NCBI RefSeq assembly: GCF_024758005.1
Contig: NZ_CP103288.1
Coordinates: 3,100,001-3,164,000 of the forward strand
DNA: 64,000 nt
Reading direction: 5' to 3'
From: Pseudarthrobacter sp. NS4
GTDB lineage: Bacteria; Actinomycetota; Actinomycetes; Actinomycetales; Micrococcaceae
Below, piece after piece: positions 8,637 through 17,233 of the stretch. The number at the start of each line of letters is the position of its first letter. Position 1 is the first letter of the stretch. The notes under the pieces are model-generated. The model saw only the letters and a list, made by a program, of their open reading frames with translations, was not told the origin of the DNA and did no database searches. Both the position numbers and the translations under genes were made by a program.

Positions 8637-9662
8637 ATGAAAATTGGAATCCTCACCAGCGGTGGCGACTGCCCCGGATTGAACGCGGTCATCCGCGGCG
8701 CCGTACTGAAGGGCATTGCCATCCACGGCCACGAGTTCGTGGGTTTCCTCGACGGCTGGCGCGGCGTGGTGGAGGGTGACATCATCGACATCCCCCGCAC
8801 CATGGTCCGCGGTATTGCCAAGCAGGGCGGCACCATCCTTGGCACCTCACGCACCAACCCCTTCGAAAACGGCGGCGGACCCGAGGTCATCAAAGCCCAC
8901 ATGGACCGCCTGGGCATCGATGCCATTATCGCCATCGGCGGTGAGGGAACACTGGCCGCGGCCAAGCGCCTGACGGACGCCGGGCTGAACATCGTGGGTG
9001 TCCCCAAGACTGTTGACAATGACCTCGACGCCACGGACTACACCTTCGGTTTCGATACCGCAGTGCAGATCGCCACCGAAGCCATCGACCGGCTCCGCAC
9101 CACCGGCGAATCCCACCACCGCTGCATGATCGCCGAAGTGATGGGCCGCCACGTAGGCTGGATCGCGCTGCACGCCGGCATGGCCGCAGGCGCCCACGCC
9201 ATCCTCATCCCGGAGCAGAAGGTCAGCATCGACCAGATCACCGAATGGGTGAACGAAGCCCATGCCCGCGGCCGTGCGCCGCTGGTGGTTGTGGCCGAAG
9301 GATTTGTTCCCGAGCACATGGAGACCCCGCACTCCGAGCGCGGACTGGACACCTTTGGCCGTCCCCGCCTCGGCGGCATCGCAGACCAGCTCGCTCCGGA
9401 GCTGGAAGCCCGGACCGGCATCGAAACCCGCGCCACCATCCTCGGCCACATCCAGCGCGGCGGCGTGCCGTCAGCCTTCGACCGCGTCCTGGCAACCCGG
9501 CTGGGCATGGCCGCCATCGATTCGGTGGTGGAAGGCTTCTGGGGCACCATGGTGGCGCTGAAGGGAACGGACATCGAGCACGTGGGCTTCCAGGAAGCCC
9601 TTGGCCAACTGAAGACCGTTCCGCAGAAGCGCTACGACGAAGCCGCCGTCCTGTTCGGCTGA
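8637..9662 (+). CDS. pfkA: 6-phosphofructokinase
   Basis: Cytosolic glycolytic enzyme phosphorylating fructose 6-phosphate at C1; 341 residues. The start ATG at 8637 gives the family N-terminus MKIGILTSGGDCPGLNAV. GGEGT (101-105) carries Gly104, the residue linked to ATP use, while PKTVDND (123-129) has Lys124, more often seen in pyrophosphate-dependent enzymes; catalytic Asp127 and Asp129 are present. Actinobacterial ATP-PFKs often show this mix, so ATP is the likely donor but not certain. Substrate motifs MGRHVGW and HIQRGG are intact. It stands alone between a terminator and a GNAT gene. Confidence 0.94.
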   Translation: MKIGILTSGGDCPGLNAVIRGAVLKGIAIHGHEFVGFLDGWRGVVEGDIIDIPRTMVRGIAKQGGTILGTSRTNPFENGGGPEVIKAHMDRLGIDAIIAIGGEGTLAAAKRLTDAGLNIVGVPKTVDNDLDATDYTFGFDTAVQIATEAIDRLRTTGESHHRCMIAEVMGRHVGWIALHAGMAAGAHAILIPEQKVSIDQITEWVNEAHARGRAPLVVVAEGFVPEHMETPHSERGLDTFGRPRLGGIADQLAPELEARTGIETRATILGHIQRGGVPSAFDRVLATRLGMAAIDSVVEGFWGTMVALKGTDIEHVGFQEALGQLKTVPQKRYDEAAVLFG

Positions 9663-9689
9663 GCTTCCTGCCCGTCCTAGGCTGGGAAC

Positions 9690-10406
9690 ATGACACTCGA
9701 CCCCGGTTCTGCTGCCATCATCCAGCTTGCGTGGGCCCGCCGTCTTGGGCTTGACGACGACGCTTTCAGCTCTGCCCTGGCCTCCGGCGACCGCATCGTC
9801 CGGGCGGACGAGTCGGTCCGGACTGTGGAGTTCGTGCGGCTGTTTGGAAGTTCGGCGCTGATCGGGCCGCAGTGGATAATCGAGGCCGCGGACGGCATTC
9901 CTGATGAAGAGATGGCGCAGCACGTCACGCTCCTGACGCTGACCCGGTCCCACGGCGGACACGGGCTGGGGGCGGCGGCACTCTTCTTCGCCGACGACCT
10001 GCCCCTCCAGCAGCCGCCAAAGGAGATGACCGTTTCACACGGCAACCCCGAGGCCATCGAGCTGGAGGGCAGATGCCCGCCGGATGATGTGAACGAGGTT
10101 GGCCTGTCCGACCTGGAAAACCGCTACACAATCGTCAAGGAGCTGAACGGACGCCGGGTTCCGTTGGCCTGCGGCGCCTATACAGAGTGGGAAGGCCTGC
10201 TGGCCCACCTGGGTGTCCTGGTGGATCCGGAGTGGCGGCGGCGGGGGCTGGGTTCCCTGGCCGCATCCATCGCAGCCCATGAGGCCCTGGCTGCGGGGCT
10301 GACCCTGCAGTGGCGGACAGACGTAAGCAACACAGGGTCGCTGGCGTTGGCCCGGAAGCTGGGGCTCTCAACCGGCGGTATCCAAACCAGCGTCCACCTT
10401 GGCTGA
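9690..10406 (+). CDS. GNAT-family N-acetyltransferase
   Basis: 238 residues. The C-terminal half carries the acetyl-CoA fold: a beta strand LLAHLGVLVDPEWRRRGLGS, with the R/Q-x-x-G-x-G/A loop present as RRRGLGS, then a helix and TDVSNTGSLALARKLGL, the usual Asn-containing last motif. The N-terminal half is less conserved. The substrate is unknown. Its last 39 bases overlap the end of the convergent exporter gene. Confidence 0.8.
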   Translation: MTLDPGSAAIIQLAWARRLGLDDDAFSSALASGDRIVRADESVRTVEFVRLFGSSALIGPQWIIEAADGIPDEEMAQHVTLLTLTRSHGGHGLGAAALFFADDLPLQQPPKEMTVSHGNPEAIELEGRCPPDDVNEVGLSDLENRYTIVKELNGRRVPLACGAYTEWEGLLAHLGVLVDPEWRRRGLGSLAASIAAHEALAAGLTLQWRTDVSNTGSLALARKLGLSTGGIQTSVHLG

Positions 10407-11891
10407 CGCCGCTGCATGGCCGGGGCCGCCCCAGTCCTGAACCGGTTGGGGCTTGGCGAAGAACAGTGCCACCGCTGCCCCCACCAGGACCACCGCGGCG
10501 GGCAGCAGGATTGACTGGCCCATCGCCGTCGAGAATCCGCCGTGCATGGCCTCAGGAAGCGTGCCGCCCAGGGCCATACCCTCCCCGGCGGGCCCGGCGG
10601 ATCCGCCCGCCGGCAGCTCGGCCGCGAGCCTGGCCTGAATCAGCACGGCGATGGCGGCACTGCCCAGGACTGCGCCGATTTGCCGGGTGGTGTTGTAGAC
10701 GCCCGAGCCTGCACCTGCCTGGCGCGGCGGAAGGTTACGCGTGGCTGTGGTGCTCAGGGGAGCCCAGATGCCTGCGTTGGCGAAGCCCAGCACGGCGCTG
10801 GGCAGCAGGAACATCAGGATGGGCGTGTCCGGCTGCATCAGGACGGAGTTCCAGAGAAGCGCCACGGCCATGAGGACCAGGCCTCCTGCCGCAAGGTACT
10901 TGGGATTGACCCGGTCCACGATCTTCCCCACTACCGGAGCCAGGCCGCCGGAAATCAGCGCCATGGGCACCATCAGGAGGGCAGACTCGGTGGGCGTCAG
11001 GCCGCGGACCATTTGGTAGTAGAAGATCAGTGGAAGGCCGAAGGCAGTAACAGTGAAGCCTACTGTGGTGATTCCAATGTTGGCGAGGGAGAAGTTCCTG
11101 TCCCGGAACAGCCCCAGCGGCAGGAGCGGCTCACCCCTGTTGAACCGCTGCCAGAGTACAAACGCGGTCAGCACGGCAAGGCCCGCGATGATGAGGCCCC
11201 ATACGCTGACGGGCCCGGCGATAGTGCCCCAGTTGTAGGTCTCGCCCTCCTGTATCCCGAAGACAAGCAGGAACAGCCCGACGGCGCTGAGCACCACTCC
11301 GAGGATGTCGAACCTGTGCGGGTGGGTGCTGAGCGTGGGGACGTTGCGCAAGGCGAGGACGAAGCCTGCGATCCCGATGGGAACGTTGATGAAGAAGATC
11401 CATTCCCAGCCCAGCCCGTCCACCAGGACGCCACCCAGGATGGGTCCGACGAGAGTAGCCAGGCCGGCGGTGGCACCCCAGATGGACATCGCCGCACCGC
11501 GTCGGTCCGGCGGGAAGATGCGCGTGATCACGGCCATCGTCTGGGGCGTCATCATGGCAGCACCAAGGCCCTGCAGCACACGGGCCGCGATGAGGGTTTC
11601 CACGTTTCCCGAGAGCCCGCACCACAGCGAAGCAAGGGTGAACACCACCAGCCCCGAGAGGTAGAGCTTCTTGGGGCCGAACCGGTCGCCGAGCCTGCCG
11701 GTGATCAGCAGCGGGACGGCGTAGGCCAACAGGTAGGCGCTGGTCACCCAGATCACGGAGTTGATGTCCGCGCCGAGACCCTCCATGATCCGTGGATTCG
11801 CCACGGATACGATGGTGGTATCGATCAGGATCATGAAGAACCCGATCACCAGCGACCAGAGGGCCGGCCACGGCTTTGCTACGTTTTCCAC
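10368..11891 (-). CDS. DHA2-family drug/proton antiporter (MFS, EmrB/QacA type)
   Basis: 507 residues, about 14 membrane helices, so the DHA2 branch of the major facilitator superfamily. Diagnostic segments are the helix-1 motif LIDTTIVSVANPRIMEGLGA, motif A GRLGDRFGPKK after helix 2, motif B LQGLGAAMMTPQT and motif C GPILGGVLVDGLGW. It probably exports hydrophobic compounds in exchange for protons. No adjacent TetR/MarR regulator is visible. Its 3' end overlaps the GNAT gene by 39 bp tail to tail. Confidence 0.88.
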   Translation of the reverse strand: MENVAKPWPALWSLVIGFFMILIDTTIVSVANPRIMEGLGADINSVIWVTSAYLLAYAVPLLITGRLGDRFGPKKLYLSGLVVFTLASLWCGLSGNVETLIAARVLQGLGAAMMTPQTMAVITRIFPPDRRGAAMSIWGATAGLATLVGPILGGVLVDGLGWEWIFFINVPIGIAGFVLALRNVPTLSTHPHRFDILGVVLSAVGLFLLVFGIQEGETYNWGTIAGPVSVWGLIIAGLAVLTAFVLWQRFNRGEPLLPLGLFRDRNFSLANIGITTVGFTVTAFGLPLIFYYQMVRGLTPTESALLMVPMALISGGLAPVVGKIVDRVNPKYLAAGGLVLMAVALLWNSVLMQPDTPILMFLLPSAVLGFANAGIWAPLSTTATRNLPPRQAGAGSGVYNTTRQIGAVLGSAAIAVLIQARLAAELPAGGSAGPAGEGMALGGTLPEAMHGGFSTAMGQSILLPAAVVLVGAAVALFFAKPQPVQDWGGPGHAAASAKVDAGLDTAG

Positions 11892-11938
11892 TCGGTCATC
11901 CTTCAGGGGTGTCGGCTTCCGGGCGGAACCACGACAGG

Positions 11939-12343
11939 CTAGCCCAGGAGATCGAGGATCTCCTGGCGGGCGAACATTTGTGCCGCTGCCCGCGCGGACG
12001 GCGAACCGGCGTCAGGATCCGCGCCGGCATCCAGCAATGCACGGGCAACATCCGTGTAACCCTTGAACGCGGCTCCGGCGAGCGGTGTCTGGCCGCGGTC
12101 GTTGGCGGTGTTGGCTTCGGCGCCGTGGTGCAGGATCAGCTGCACCGCGTCCACGTGGCCATGATAGGCCGCGAGCATGAGGAGGGAATCTCCCGCCGAG
12201 TTGGTCAAGGTTGCGGGAGCTCCGGCCTCGAGGTACGCGCGGAGCAGTTCCGTGTTCCCTTCCCTGGCTCCCTGGAAGAGGGTGTGCGCCAGGGCGAGGG
12301 CGTCGTCGTCGGGCCCTGCCGTTGTTTCGGCGTTGTCAGTCAT
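11939..12343 (-). CDS. Small ankyrin-repeat protein
   Basis: 134 residues made of three to four ankyrin repeats: ARALLDAGADPDAG, GQTPLAGAAFKGYTDV, DSLLMLAAYHGHVDAVQLIL and ELLRAYLEAGAPATL all match the repeat consensus. No signal peptide; probably a cytosolic protein-binding scaffold. Its ATG overlaps the ygfZ stop by one base (TGATG), so the two are translationally coupled. The partner is unknown. Confidence 0.88.
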   Translation of the reverse strand: MTDNAETTAGPDDDALALAHTLFQGAREGNTELLRAYLEAGAPATLTNSAGDSLLMLAAYHGHVDAVQLILHHGAEANTANDRGQTPLAGAAFKGYTDVARALLDAGADPDAGSPSARAAAQMFARQEILDLLG

Positions 12344-13425
12344 CAGCGTGGCCCCCTGAGGAATCCGGTCTGGCGCCCCACCACCTGGCCGGCGTCGGGG
12401 GCGACAATGAGTTCTTGGCTGGCGGTGTACGGCTCGTCCCCGTCCAGGATCGTCAGTATCTCATCCCCGGCCACGGAACGCTTTATGACAGCCAGCGCCA
12501 CCGGACCCATTTCATAGTGCTGGGCTACGGACGTTACCGCCCCCACCTTTCGTTCACCCGACAGGACCGGGCTTCCGGCGGCGGGCATGGTGTGCTGCGA
12601 TCCGTCCAGTTGCAGGAACACGAGGCGCCGCGGCGGATGTCCCAGGTTATGGACGCGGGCAATGGTCTCCTGCCCCCTGTAGCACCCCTTGGCCAGGTGC
12701 ACGGCCGTCCGGAGCAGGTCCAGTTCGTGCGGGATGGTTTTGTCGTCCGTTTCCGCACCAATGCGCGGGCGCCACGCGGCCACCCGAAGGGCCTCCGCCG
12801 CCAGGACGCCGGCGAGGGGACGGCCGGCAACCGTCTCCTCCAACGCGGAAGAGGGAACCAGGTATTCAAACCAGGGGCGTTCCAGGCCCGGGTGGCGTTC
12901 CTCGGAGACGGTGGCGTAGGAGTAGCCGCCGGCACCCACATTCGGCCACGGGTCCTGCCAGGCCAGCAGGTTGGACCATTCCGGAACGGCCTTGGTGCTG
13001 CCTACAACGGCCCAGTCGGCAGAGACATCGGCAACCTCCACCCGGAGCATGAACTTCATCCTGTTGAGGAACTCCGCCAGCGGTGCCGCTTCGGCGGCTT
13101 CCACAATCAGCCAGGTGGTCCCGCCGTCGTCCACCACGCGGGCGTCGAAGTCGATGCGGCCCTGGACGCTGAGCAGCAGCAGTTCGCTGGACTCCCCCGG
13201 TGCCAGGCCTGTGACCTGCTGCGAGGACAGCGTGTTGAGCCAGCTCAGCCGGTCCGGGCCGGCGATGGTGACAACACCACGGTGGGAGAGGTCGACGACG
13301 GCTGTTCCGGCGGCGAGTGCGCGCTGCTCACGCAGGGGCTCGCCGTAGTGGGAAGCGACGCCGGCATCCGCGCCGGCCGCCTCAACGGCTCCAGGGCGCG
13401 ACAAGAGAGGGCTGGGTGTAGTCAT
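12343..13425 (-). CDS. ygfZ: Folate-binding YgfZ/GcvT-like protein
   Basis: 360 residues. The start at ATG 13425 (MTTPSPLLSR) is preferred over upstream in-frame codons because the GcvT-like fold begins soon after. The YgfZ signature KGCYRGQE is present (HLAKGCYRGQETIARVHNLG), with its reactive Cys, and the N-terminal VVDLSHRGVVTIAGPDRLSWL segment matches GcvT folate-binding folds. YgfZ proteins assist iron-sulfur enzyme maturation, such as MiaB, using tetrahydrofolate. It is coupled to the ankyrin gene. Confidence 0.9.
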   Translation of the reverse strand: MTTPSPLLSRPGAVEAAGADAGVASHYGEPLREQRALAAGTAVVDLSHRGVVTIAGPDRLSWLNTLSSQQVTGLAPGESSELLLLSVQGRIDFDARVVDDGGTTWLIVEAAEAAPLAEFLNRMKFMLRVEVADVSADWAVVGSTKAVPEWSNLLAWQDPWPNVGAGGYSYATVSEERHPGLERPWFEYLVPSSALEETVAGRPLAGVLAAEALRVAAWRPRIGAETDDKTIPHELDLLRTAVHLAKGCYRGQETIARVHNLGHPPRRLVFLQLDGSQHTMPAAGSPVLSGERKVGAVTSVAQHYEMGPVALAVIKRSVAGDEILTILDGDEPYTASQELIVAPDAGQVVGRQTGFLRGPR

Positions 13426-13518
13426 ATTGGCAGTAACGTCCTTGAGTTGGTAAGTATTCCGGCTTCGACAGCTCACAGCGCCAGGGGCCCTCCGGCCCAA
13501 TCCAGCCGGCCTACCAGG

Positions 13519-14127
13519 TCAGGAAACCCTTTTCAGGAAAGCTGAGGCGTGGGCTTCGAGGCCCTTGCCGCTTTCTCCCCCTGTTGCGACGTCCCAGCGC
13601 CACAAAAGGTTTCCGTCCACCAGGCCGAAGATGCGGGTGGCCGCGCTGTAGTCCTTGGAGTGGCTCCCCCGCATCACCATGTCGGTGGTGAGCTGGATCT
13701 GCGGGCCTTTGATCTGCCCGTAGTACAACTCTGAGATGCCGCCCGGGTGGGAAATGGACACCGAGATATCGAAGCCGCCCTCACTGTTGCGCAGGGCTTC
13801 GACTTCGTCGGCGCTCTTCAGCGCCGGCACGATGTCTGCCGGAACCAGGCCCGGGCCGCCGTCGGCATCCAACTGTTTGCGCTCCAGCGCCCAAAAGCCG
13901 GTCTCGACGGTGAGCGGCCGCAGGCGTGTCCCCTCGTCGTCCGTCAACCAGCTTTCGGCACGGTACTGAAGGTACGGCAGGCCGTTGTGGGTGAAGGAGA
14001 CGTGCTGCAGGAAATGCTCGGAGTCCTCGTCCCCGCTGCCGAGCCGGCCGCGGCCTTCCCACTCACCGATGAGCCAGGAAAGGGGAACAAGTTCTGGGGT
14101 CAGATCCGTGGGAATCTCAATGGGCAC
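13519..14127 (-). CDS. Nitrobindin-like heme beta-barrel protein (DUF1794/FABP-like)
   Basis: 202 residues of the actinobacterial FABP-like family (Rv2717c/nitrobindin group), a ten-strand barrel that can hold ferric heme and isomerise peroxynitrite. The family motif GxWxGxG is present as GEWEGRG (21-27), and the tail EAHASAFLKRVS supplies the C-terminal His region. It precedes ygfZ on the same strand with a gap of about 90 bp, and may protect against nitrosative stress (inference from family). Confidence 0.88.
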   Translation of the reverse strand: MPIEIPTDLTPELVPLSWLIGEWEGRGRLGSGDEDSEHFLQHVSFTHNGLPYLQYRAESWLTDDEGTRLRPLTVETGFWALERKQLDADGGPGLVPADIVPALKSADEVEALRNSEGGFDISVSISHPGGISELYYGQIKGPQIQLTTDMVMRGSHSKDYSAATRIFGLVDGNLLWRWDVATGGESGKGLEAHASAFLKRVS

Positions 14128-14165
14128 AGCTACTACCTCGGGATACAGCTAGCTGGGAAAGCGGT

Positions 14166-14279
14166 CTACTTCTGGCCTTTGAAGAGGCGGTAAACCACGA
14201 AGCCGGCAAACCAGGCCATGGACAGGCTCGCAATGCCGAGCAGGACAAGGAAGAAGATTTCAAAAGCAAGTACGGACAT
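14166..14279 (-). CDS. 37-residue single-span membrane protein
   Basis: ATG at 14277-14279 opens a 37-codon frame: MSVLAFEIFFLVLLGIASLS, then AWFAGFVVYRLFKGQK, ending TAG at 14166. It is one long hydrophobic helix with a short basic C-terminus, consistent with an N-out/C-in membrane peptide. It fills the gap between the nitrobindin gene and the next membrane protein on the same strand. I know no function. Confidence 0.65.
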   Translation of the reverse strand: MSVLAFEIFFLVLLGIASLSMAWFAGFVVYRLFKGQK

Positions 14280-14296
14280 GATGCCATCCTAACCCG

Positions 14297-15064
14297 TCAA
14301 TAGATGAGTAGTTTGTCTATGAAGTAAGCCAGCGAACCGACTGCTGAGACGGGCGCCAGGCCCATGCCCAGGGCGGCAGGAATATTAAGCGGAGCGCCGC
14401 GGAGGGTGACCAGCCGGCGGAAGCTTGCCAGGACCGCGCCCACCACAACGCCGAAGATGGCGGCCGGGAGGACTGCGATATCCGAGAGCACCAGGCCGGC
14501 CAGCGGTCCTGCCAGCCCGGCCAGGATGATGCCCAGTGGTGCCACGACACTGTCCGGCCACCGGATCAGCCCGGCAAGCAGTGCCACAACGGCGCTGATG
14601 GCAGCCACCAGCAGCATCTCGCGAACGCCGTTCAGGCGGGCTCCGGCGATCCATCCTGCGCCCAGGCAGGACAGCAGGACTCCCACGGAACAGCCGAGTG
14701 TGGATTCCAGCCGCTGCGCCTGCCCGGTTCCGCGGATTAGCTGCACTACAAAGACGGCCATCATTCCCAGCGCCATGAACCCGGGAGTCCAGTCCAGGTA
14801 ACCCGGGGCGGGAGCCCAGGCGGCGGCGAGCGCTGATCCCGCGCCTGCAAGGGCAATGACGGCTGCGAGCGTTTTCTTGGCGGGAATCCGGAGGAAGTGC
14901 GGCCAGCCAATGCCAACGGCGGCGGCAATCAGCACAGCGACAGCCACGAGGATTTCGCGGGAGGTGTAGACGCCGGCGATGATCGCTGTGAGTCCTGCGA
15001 TCCCCACCACGCCAATGGTCCACGAGCCGAGCGAACGCGCGGGCGCCTGCAGTTCCGCCGTCAT
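14297..15064 (-). CDS. Polytopic membrane protein of unknown function
   Basis: 255 residues with about eight hydrophobic helices (for example GVVGIAGLTAIIAGVY and AVAVLIAAAVGIGWPHFL) and no obvious soluble domain. The overall look is of actinobacterial proteins annotated loosely as permeases. No transporter signature is visible. It heads a minus-strand run with the 37-residue peptide, the nitrobindin gene and ygfZ. Confidence 0.8.
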   Translation of the reverse strand: MTAELQAPARSLGSWTIGVVGIAGLTAIIAGVYTSREILVAVAVLIAAAVGIGWPHFLRIPAKKTLAAVIALAGAGSALAAAWAPAPGYLDWTPGFMALGMMAVFVVQLIRGTGQAQRLESTLGCSVGVLLSCLGAGWIAGARLNGVREMLLVAAISAVVALLAGLIRWPDSVVAPLGIILAGLAGPLAGLVLSDIAVLPAAIFGVVVGAVLASFRRLVTLRGAPLNIPAALGMGLAPVSAVGSLAYFIDKLLIY

Positions 15065-15234
15065 TCGGAGCCCGGCCCGTACTTAGTTTCTGCACTCACT
15101 GCGCTGCAATCCCATCCTGGCGTAGATCGAGGGCGGTATCCGCCCCTTCGTGGCAGGGCATGCCGCCCTGGGCTCAATCCTGCCTGATATGAACGGGATA
15201 TGCCGCAAAACGTGCCGTTACAGGATATTAATCC

Positions 15235-15262
15235 CTGACTCCCCAGGGGTGCCGGGTATACT
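15235..15262 (+). promoter_or_regulatory. Candidate promoter of glnR
   Basis: CTGACT (15235-15240) and TATACT (15257-15262) are separated by 16 bases. The -10 box matches the consensus in five of six positions. Transcription would start near 15269 and give a 5' leader of about 135 nt that covers the structured region before glnR. Confidence 0.55.
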
Positions 15263-15265
15263 CAA

Positions 15266-15402
15266 GGTTCAGCTACGCTCCCTGCGGGGGTGGCGGGCAG
15301 GCAGCTTTTTGGCCGGCCCCAAGTCCGCGCTGGAAGCCAGTACAGGCCGGTGAGAATCCGGTTCAGTCGCTCAACGGTGCGCGGACGGCCCTTGGAGGAA
15401 CA
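15266..15402 (+). ncRNA. Structured leader RNA of glnR, cobalamin-riboswitch-like
   Basis: An 8-bp closing stem GTCCGCGC (15323-15330) pairs with GCGCGGAC (15379-15386). Inside are CTGG-AAG-CCAG (15330-15340), CCGG-TGAGAAT-CCGG (15347-15361) and CAGTCGCTCAACGGTG (15364-15379). GGAAGCC, GGTGAGAATCC and CAGTCGC-CAACGGTG recall the conserved GGGAA/GGUGnnAnUCC/CnGnCGCnACGGU core of cobalamin riboswitches. The glnR Shine-Dalgarno GGAGG (15394-15398) lies just beyond the closing stem; CCAAG (15319-15323) could pair with CTTGG (15391-15395) and hide it. Ligand identity is inference. The arms upstream (15266-15322) do not obviously match the full family. Confidence 0.55.
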
Positions 15403-16101
15403 ATGTCGCACATCCTGTTATTGACGAACAGCACCGGCTCTTCGGTTGACATCCTGCCTGCCTTGGAATTGCTGAACCACCGGGTCCACATCCTCCCCGC
15501 CGAACCCACGGCACTGCTTGAGACCGATCCCTGCGACATCGTGCTCCTGGACGCCCGGAAGGACCTGGTAGGCGCCCGGTCCCTCACCCAGCTCCTCAAA
15601 GCCACCGGGCTGAGCGCCCCCCTGGTGCTGATCCTCACGGAAGGCGGCATGGCTGCCGTCTCCTCCGCCTGGGCAGTTGATGACATCGTCCTGGATTCAG
15701 CCGGTCCCGCTGAAGTGGAGGCACGCATCAGGCTCTCGATCGCCCGGGCTGTGCCCGAACAGGAAGATACGCCCAGCGAAATCCGCGCGGCGGGCGTTGT
15801 CATCGATGAAGCCAGTTACACTGCCCGCGTCAACGGCGCGCCGCTGAACCTGACCTTCAAGGAATTTGAACTCCTGAAATACCTGGCCCAGCACCCCGGC
15901 CGGGTATTCACCCGCCAGCAGCTGCTCACTGAGGTGTGGGGCTACGACTATTACGGTGGTACGCGCACGGTGGACGTCCATGTCCGGCGACTGCGCGCCA
16001 AGCTGGGGGCGGACCACGAGAACCTGATCAGCACGGTCCGCAACGTGGGCTACCGCCTGACCCTGGTCCGCCAACAGGAAGACGAGCTCACCGAAGCCTG
16101 A
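15403..16101 (+). CDS. glnR: GlnR-type nitrogen regulator (orphan OmpR-family response regulator)
   Basis: 232 residues. The receiver-like domain (1-115) starts [11 protein letters not shown] and has D50 in [12 protein letters not shown], the site conserved in GlnR but believed not to be classically phosphorylated. The C-terminal winged helix (about 135-225) contains [20 protein letters not shown] and [18 protein letters not shown], near-identical in actinobacterial GlnR. It controls nitrogen (and other nutrient) genes such as glnA and amtB. No kinase gene is adjacent, as expected for this orphan. The start has GGAGG four bases upstream. It is preceded by a structured leader and followed by mshD. 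Confidence 0.92.
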   Translation: MSHILLLTNSTGSSVDILPALELLNHRVHILPAEPTALLETDPCDIVLLDARKDLVGARSLTQLLKATGLSAPLVLILTEGGMAAVSSAWAVDDIVLDSAGPAEVEARIRLSIARAVPEQEDTPSEIRAAGVVIDEASYTARVNGAPLNLTFKEFELLKYLAQHPGRVFTRQQLLTEVWGYDYYGGTRTVDVHVRRLRAKLGADHENLISTVRNVGYRLTLVRQQEDELTEA

Positions 16102-16133
16102 GTACCGGGCCGTTATCCGTATAGCCTTGCTTC

Positions 16134-17105
16134 ATGACTCCAGCGCACCCCGAGAAGTGGCCCGTCCATGTTGTCCGAGGCGGGGTTGACCAGCAGCTTC
16201 TGAAAGACTGCCGCGACCTGCTGGCCGCGGCCGAGGAGTCTGATGGCAATCCATCCATCTCGGAGCAGACCCTGGTAACCATGCGTGCCGGAGACTCGGC
16301 CGAGCACTCGCTGCTGACCCTGGCGCTGTACGCGCCCGACGAGGACTCCGACCCCGCCACCGGGCAGGACCTGGCCGGCTTCGCAGCCGTGGTCGAGGAA
16401 AAGGACGGCAGCGGAATCCTGGAGATTGCCGTCCACCCCTCTTACCGCAACCAGGGCGTTGCCGACCGCCTTGTGGGAGCGTTGAAGGAAAGCCGCGGCT
16501 TTGACGGGCTGAAGGCCTGGTCCCATGGCAACCACGAGGCCGCCGCCGACCTCGCGGCGCGCTACGGTTACGCGCCGGTGCGCGAACTGTGGAAGATGCG
16601 CATGACGACGGCGGGTGCGGAGCTGCCCGACGCCGCCCTTCCGGAAGGGGTGACCATCCGGTCCTTCGTGCCGGGACAGGATGAGGACGCCTGGCTGGCA
16701 GCAAACCGGGCGGCGTTCGCGTACCACCCGGAGCAGGGGAACCTTACAAGGGCAGATCTTGAAGCCCGCATGGCCGAGGAGTGGTTTGACCCGGCCGGCT
16801 TCCTCCTGGCCGAGGACAGGGACGGGCGGCTGCTGGGGTTCCACTGGACCAAGGTGCACCCCCGGCATGGTTCGCATCCGGCCATCGGCGAGGTTTATGT
16901 GGTGGGCGTGGCGCCGGAGGCGCAGGGCATGGGCCTTGGCAAAGCGCTCACGATTGCGGGCATCAAACACCTTCAGGAGCTGGGACTGCACGCCGTCATG
17001 CTGTATACGGATGCGGACAACGCCCCCGCCGTGTCCTTGTACCGCCGCCTTGGGTTCACCCGCTGGGACATGGACGTGATGTATGGACCGGTGGCAGCCG
17101 GTTAG
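16134..17105 (+). CDS. mshD: Mycothiol synthase
   Basis: MshD acetylates Cys-GlcN-Ins, the last step of mycothiol synthesis, the main low-molecular-weight thiol of actinobacteria. The 323-residue protein is a tandem GNAT, as in the family: the N-terminal domain contains EIAVHPSYRNQGVADRL and the active C-terminal domain contains VYVVGVAPEAQGMGLGKAL and YTDADNAPAVSLYRRLGF. The glnR-mshD neighbourhood recurs in actinobacteria. No clear Shine-Dalgarno precedes the ATG, so translation may depend on the preceding gene 32 bp away. Confidence 0.95.
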   Translation: MTPAHPEKWPVHVVRGGVDQQLLKDCRDLLAAAEESDGNPSISEQTLVTMRAGDSAEHSLLTLALYAPDEDSDPATGQDLAGFAAVVEEKDGSGILEIAVHPSYRNQGVADRLVGALKESRGFDGLKAWSHGNHEAAADLAARYGYAPVRELWKMRMTTAGAELPDAALPEGVTIRSFVPGQDEDAWLAANRAAFAYHPEQGNLTRADLEARMAEEWFDPAGFLLAEDRDGRLLGFHWTKVHPRHGSHPAIGEVYVVGVAPEAQGMGLGKALTIAGIKHLQELGLHAVMLYTDADNAPAVSLYRRLGFTRWDMDVMYGPVAAG

Positions 17106-17233
17106 TCCATCCACTGACACACGGGGCGAAGGGCGGAAATCAAGGGCCTTGGCTGTACTGAATGCTTGTAAGGTTGAAACAGAACGCCGCGGGCCGGAAG
17201 CGCCAGCATCAAGCGCCAGGTAAAGGAGATGCC

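Noticed and set aside
10542..11942. Long plus-strand ORF of 466 codons
   Set aside because: It lies antisense to the DHA2 transporter, whose motifs are clear, and its own translation is low-complexity without family features; a GC-rich shadow frame.
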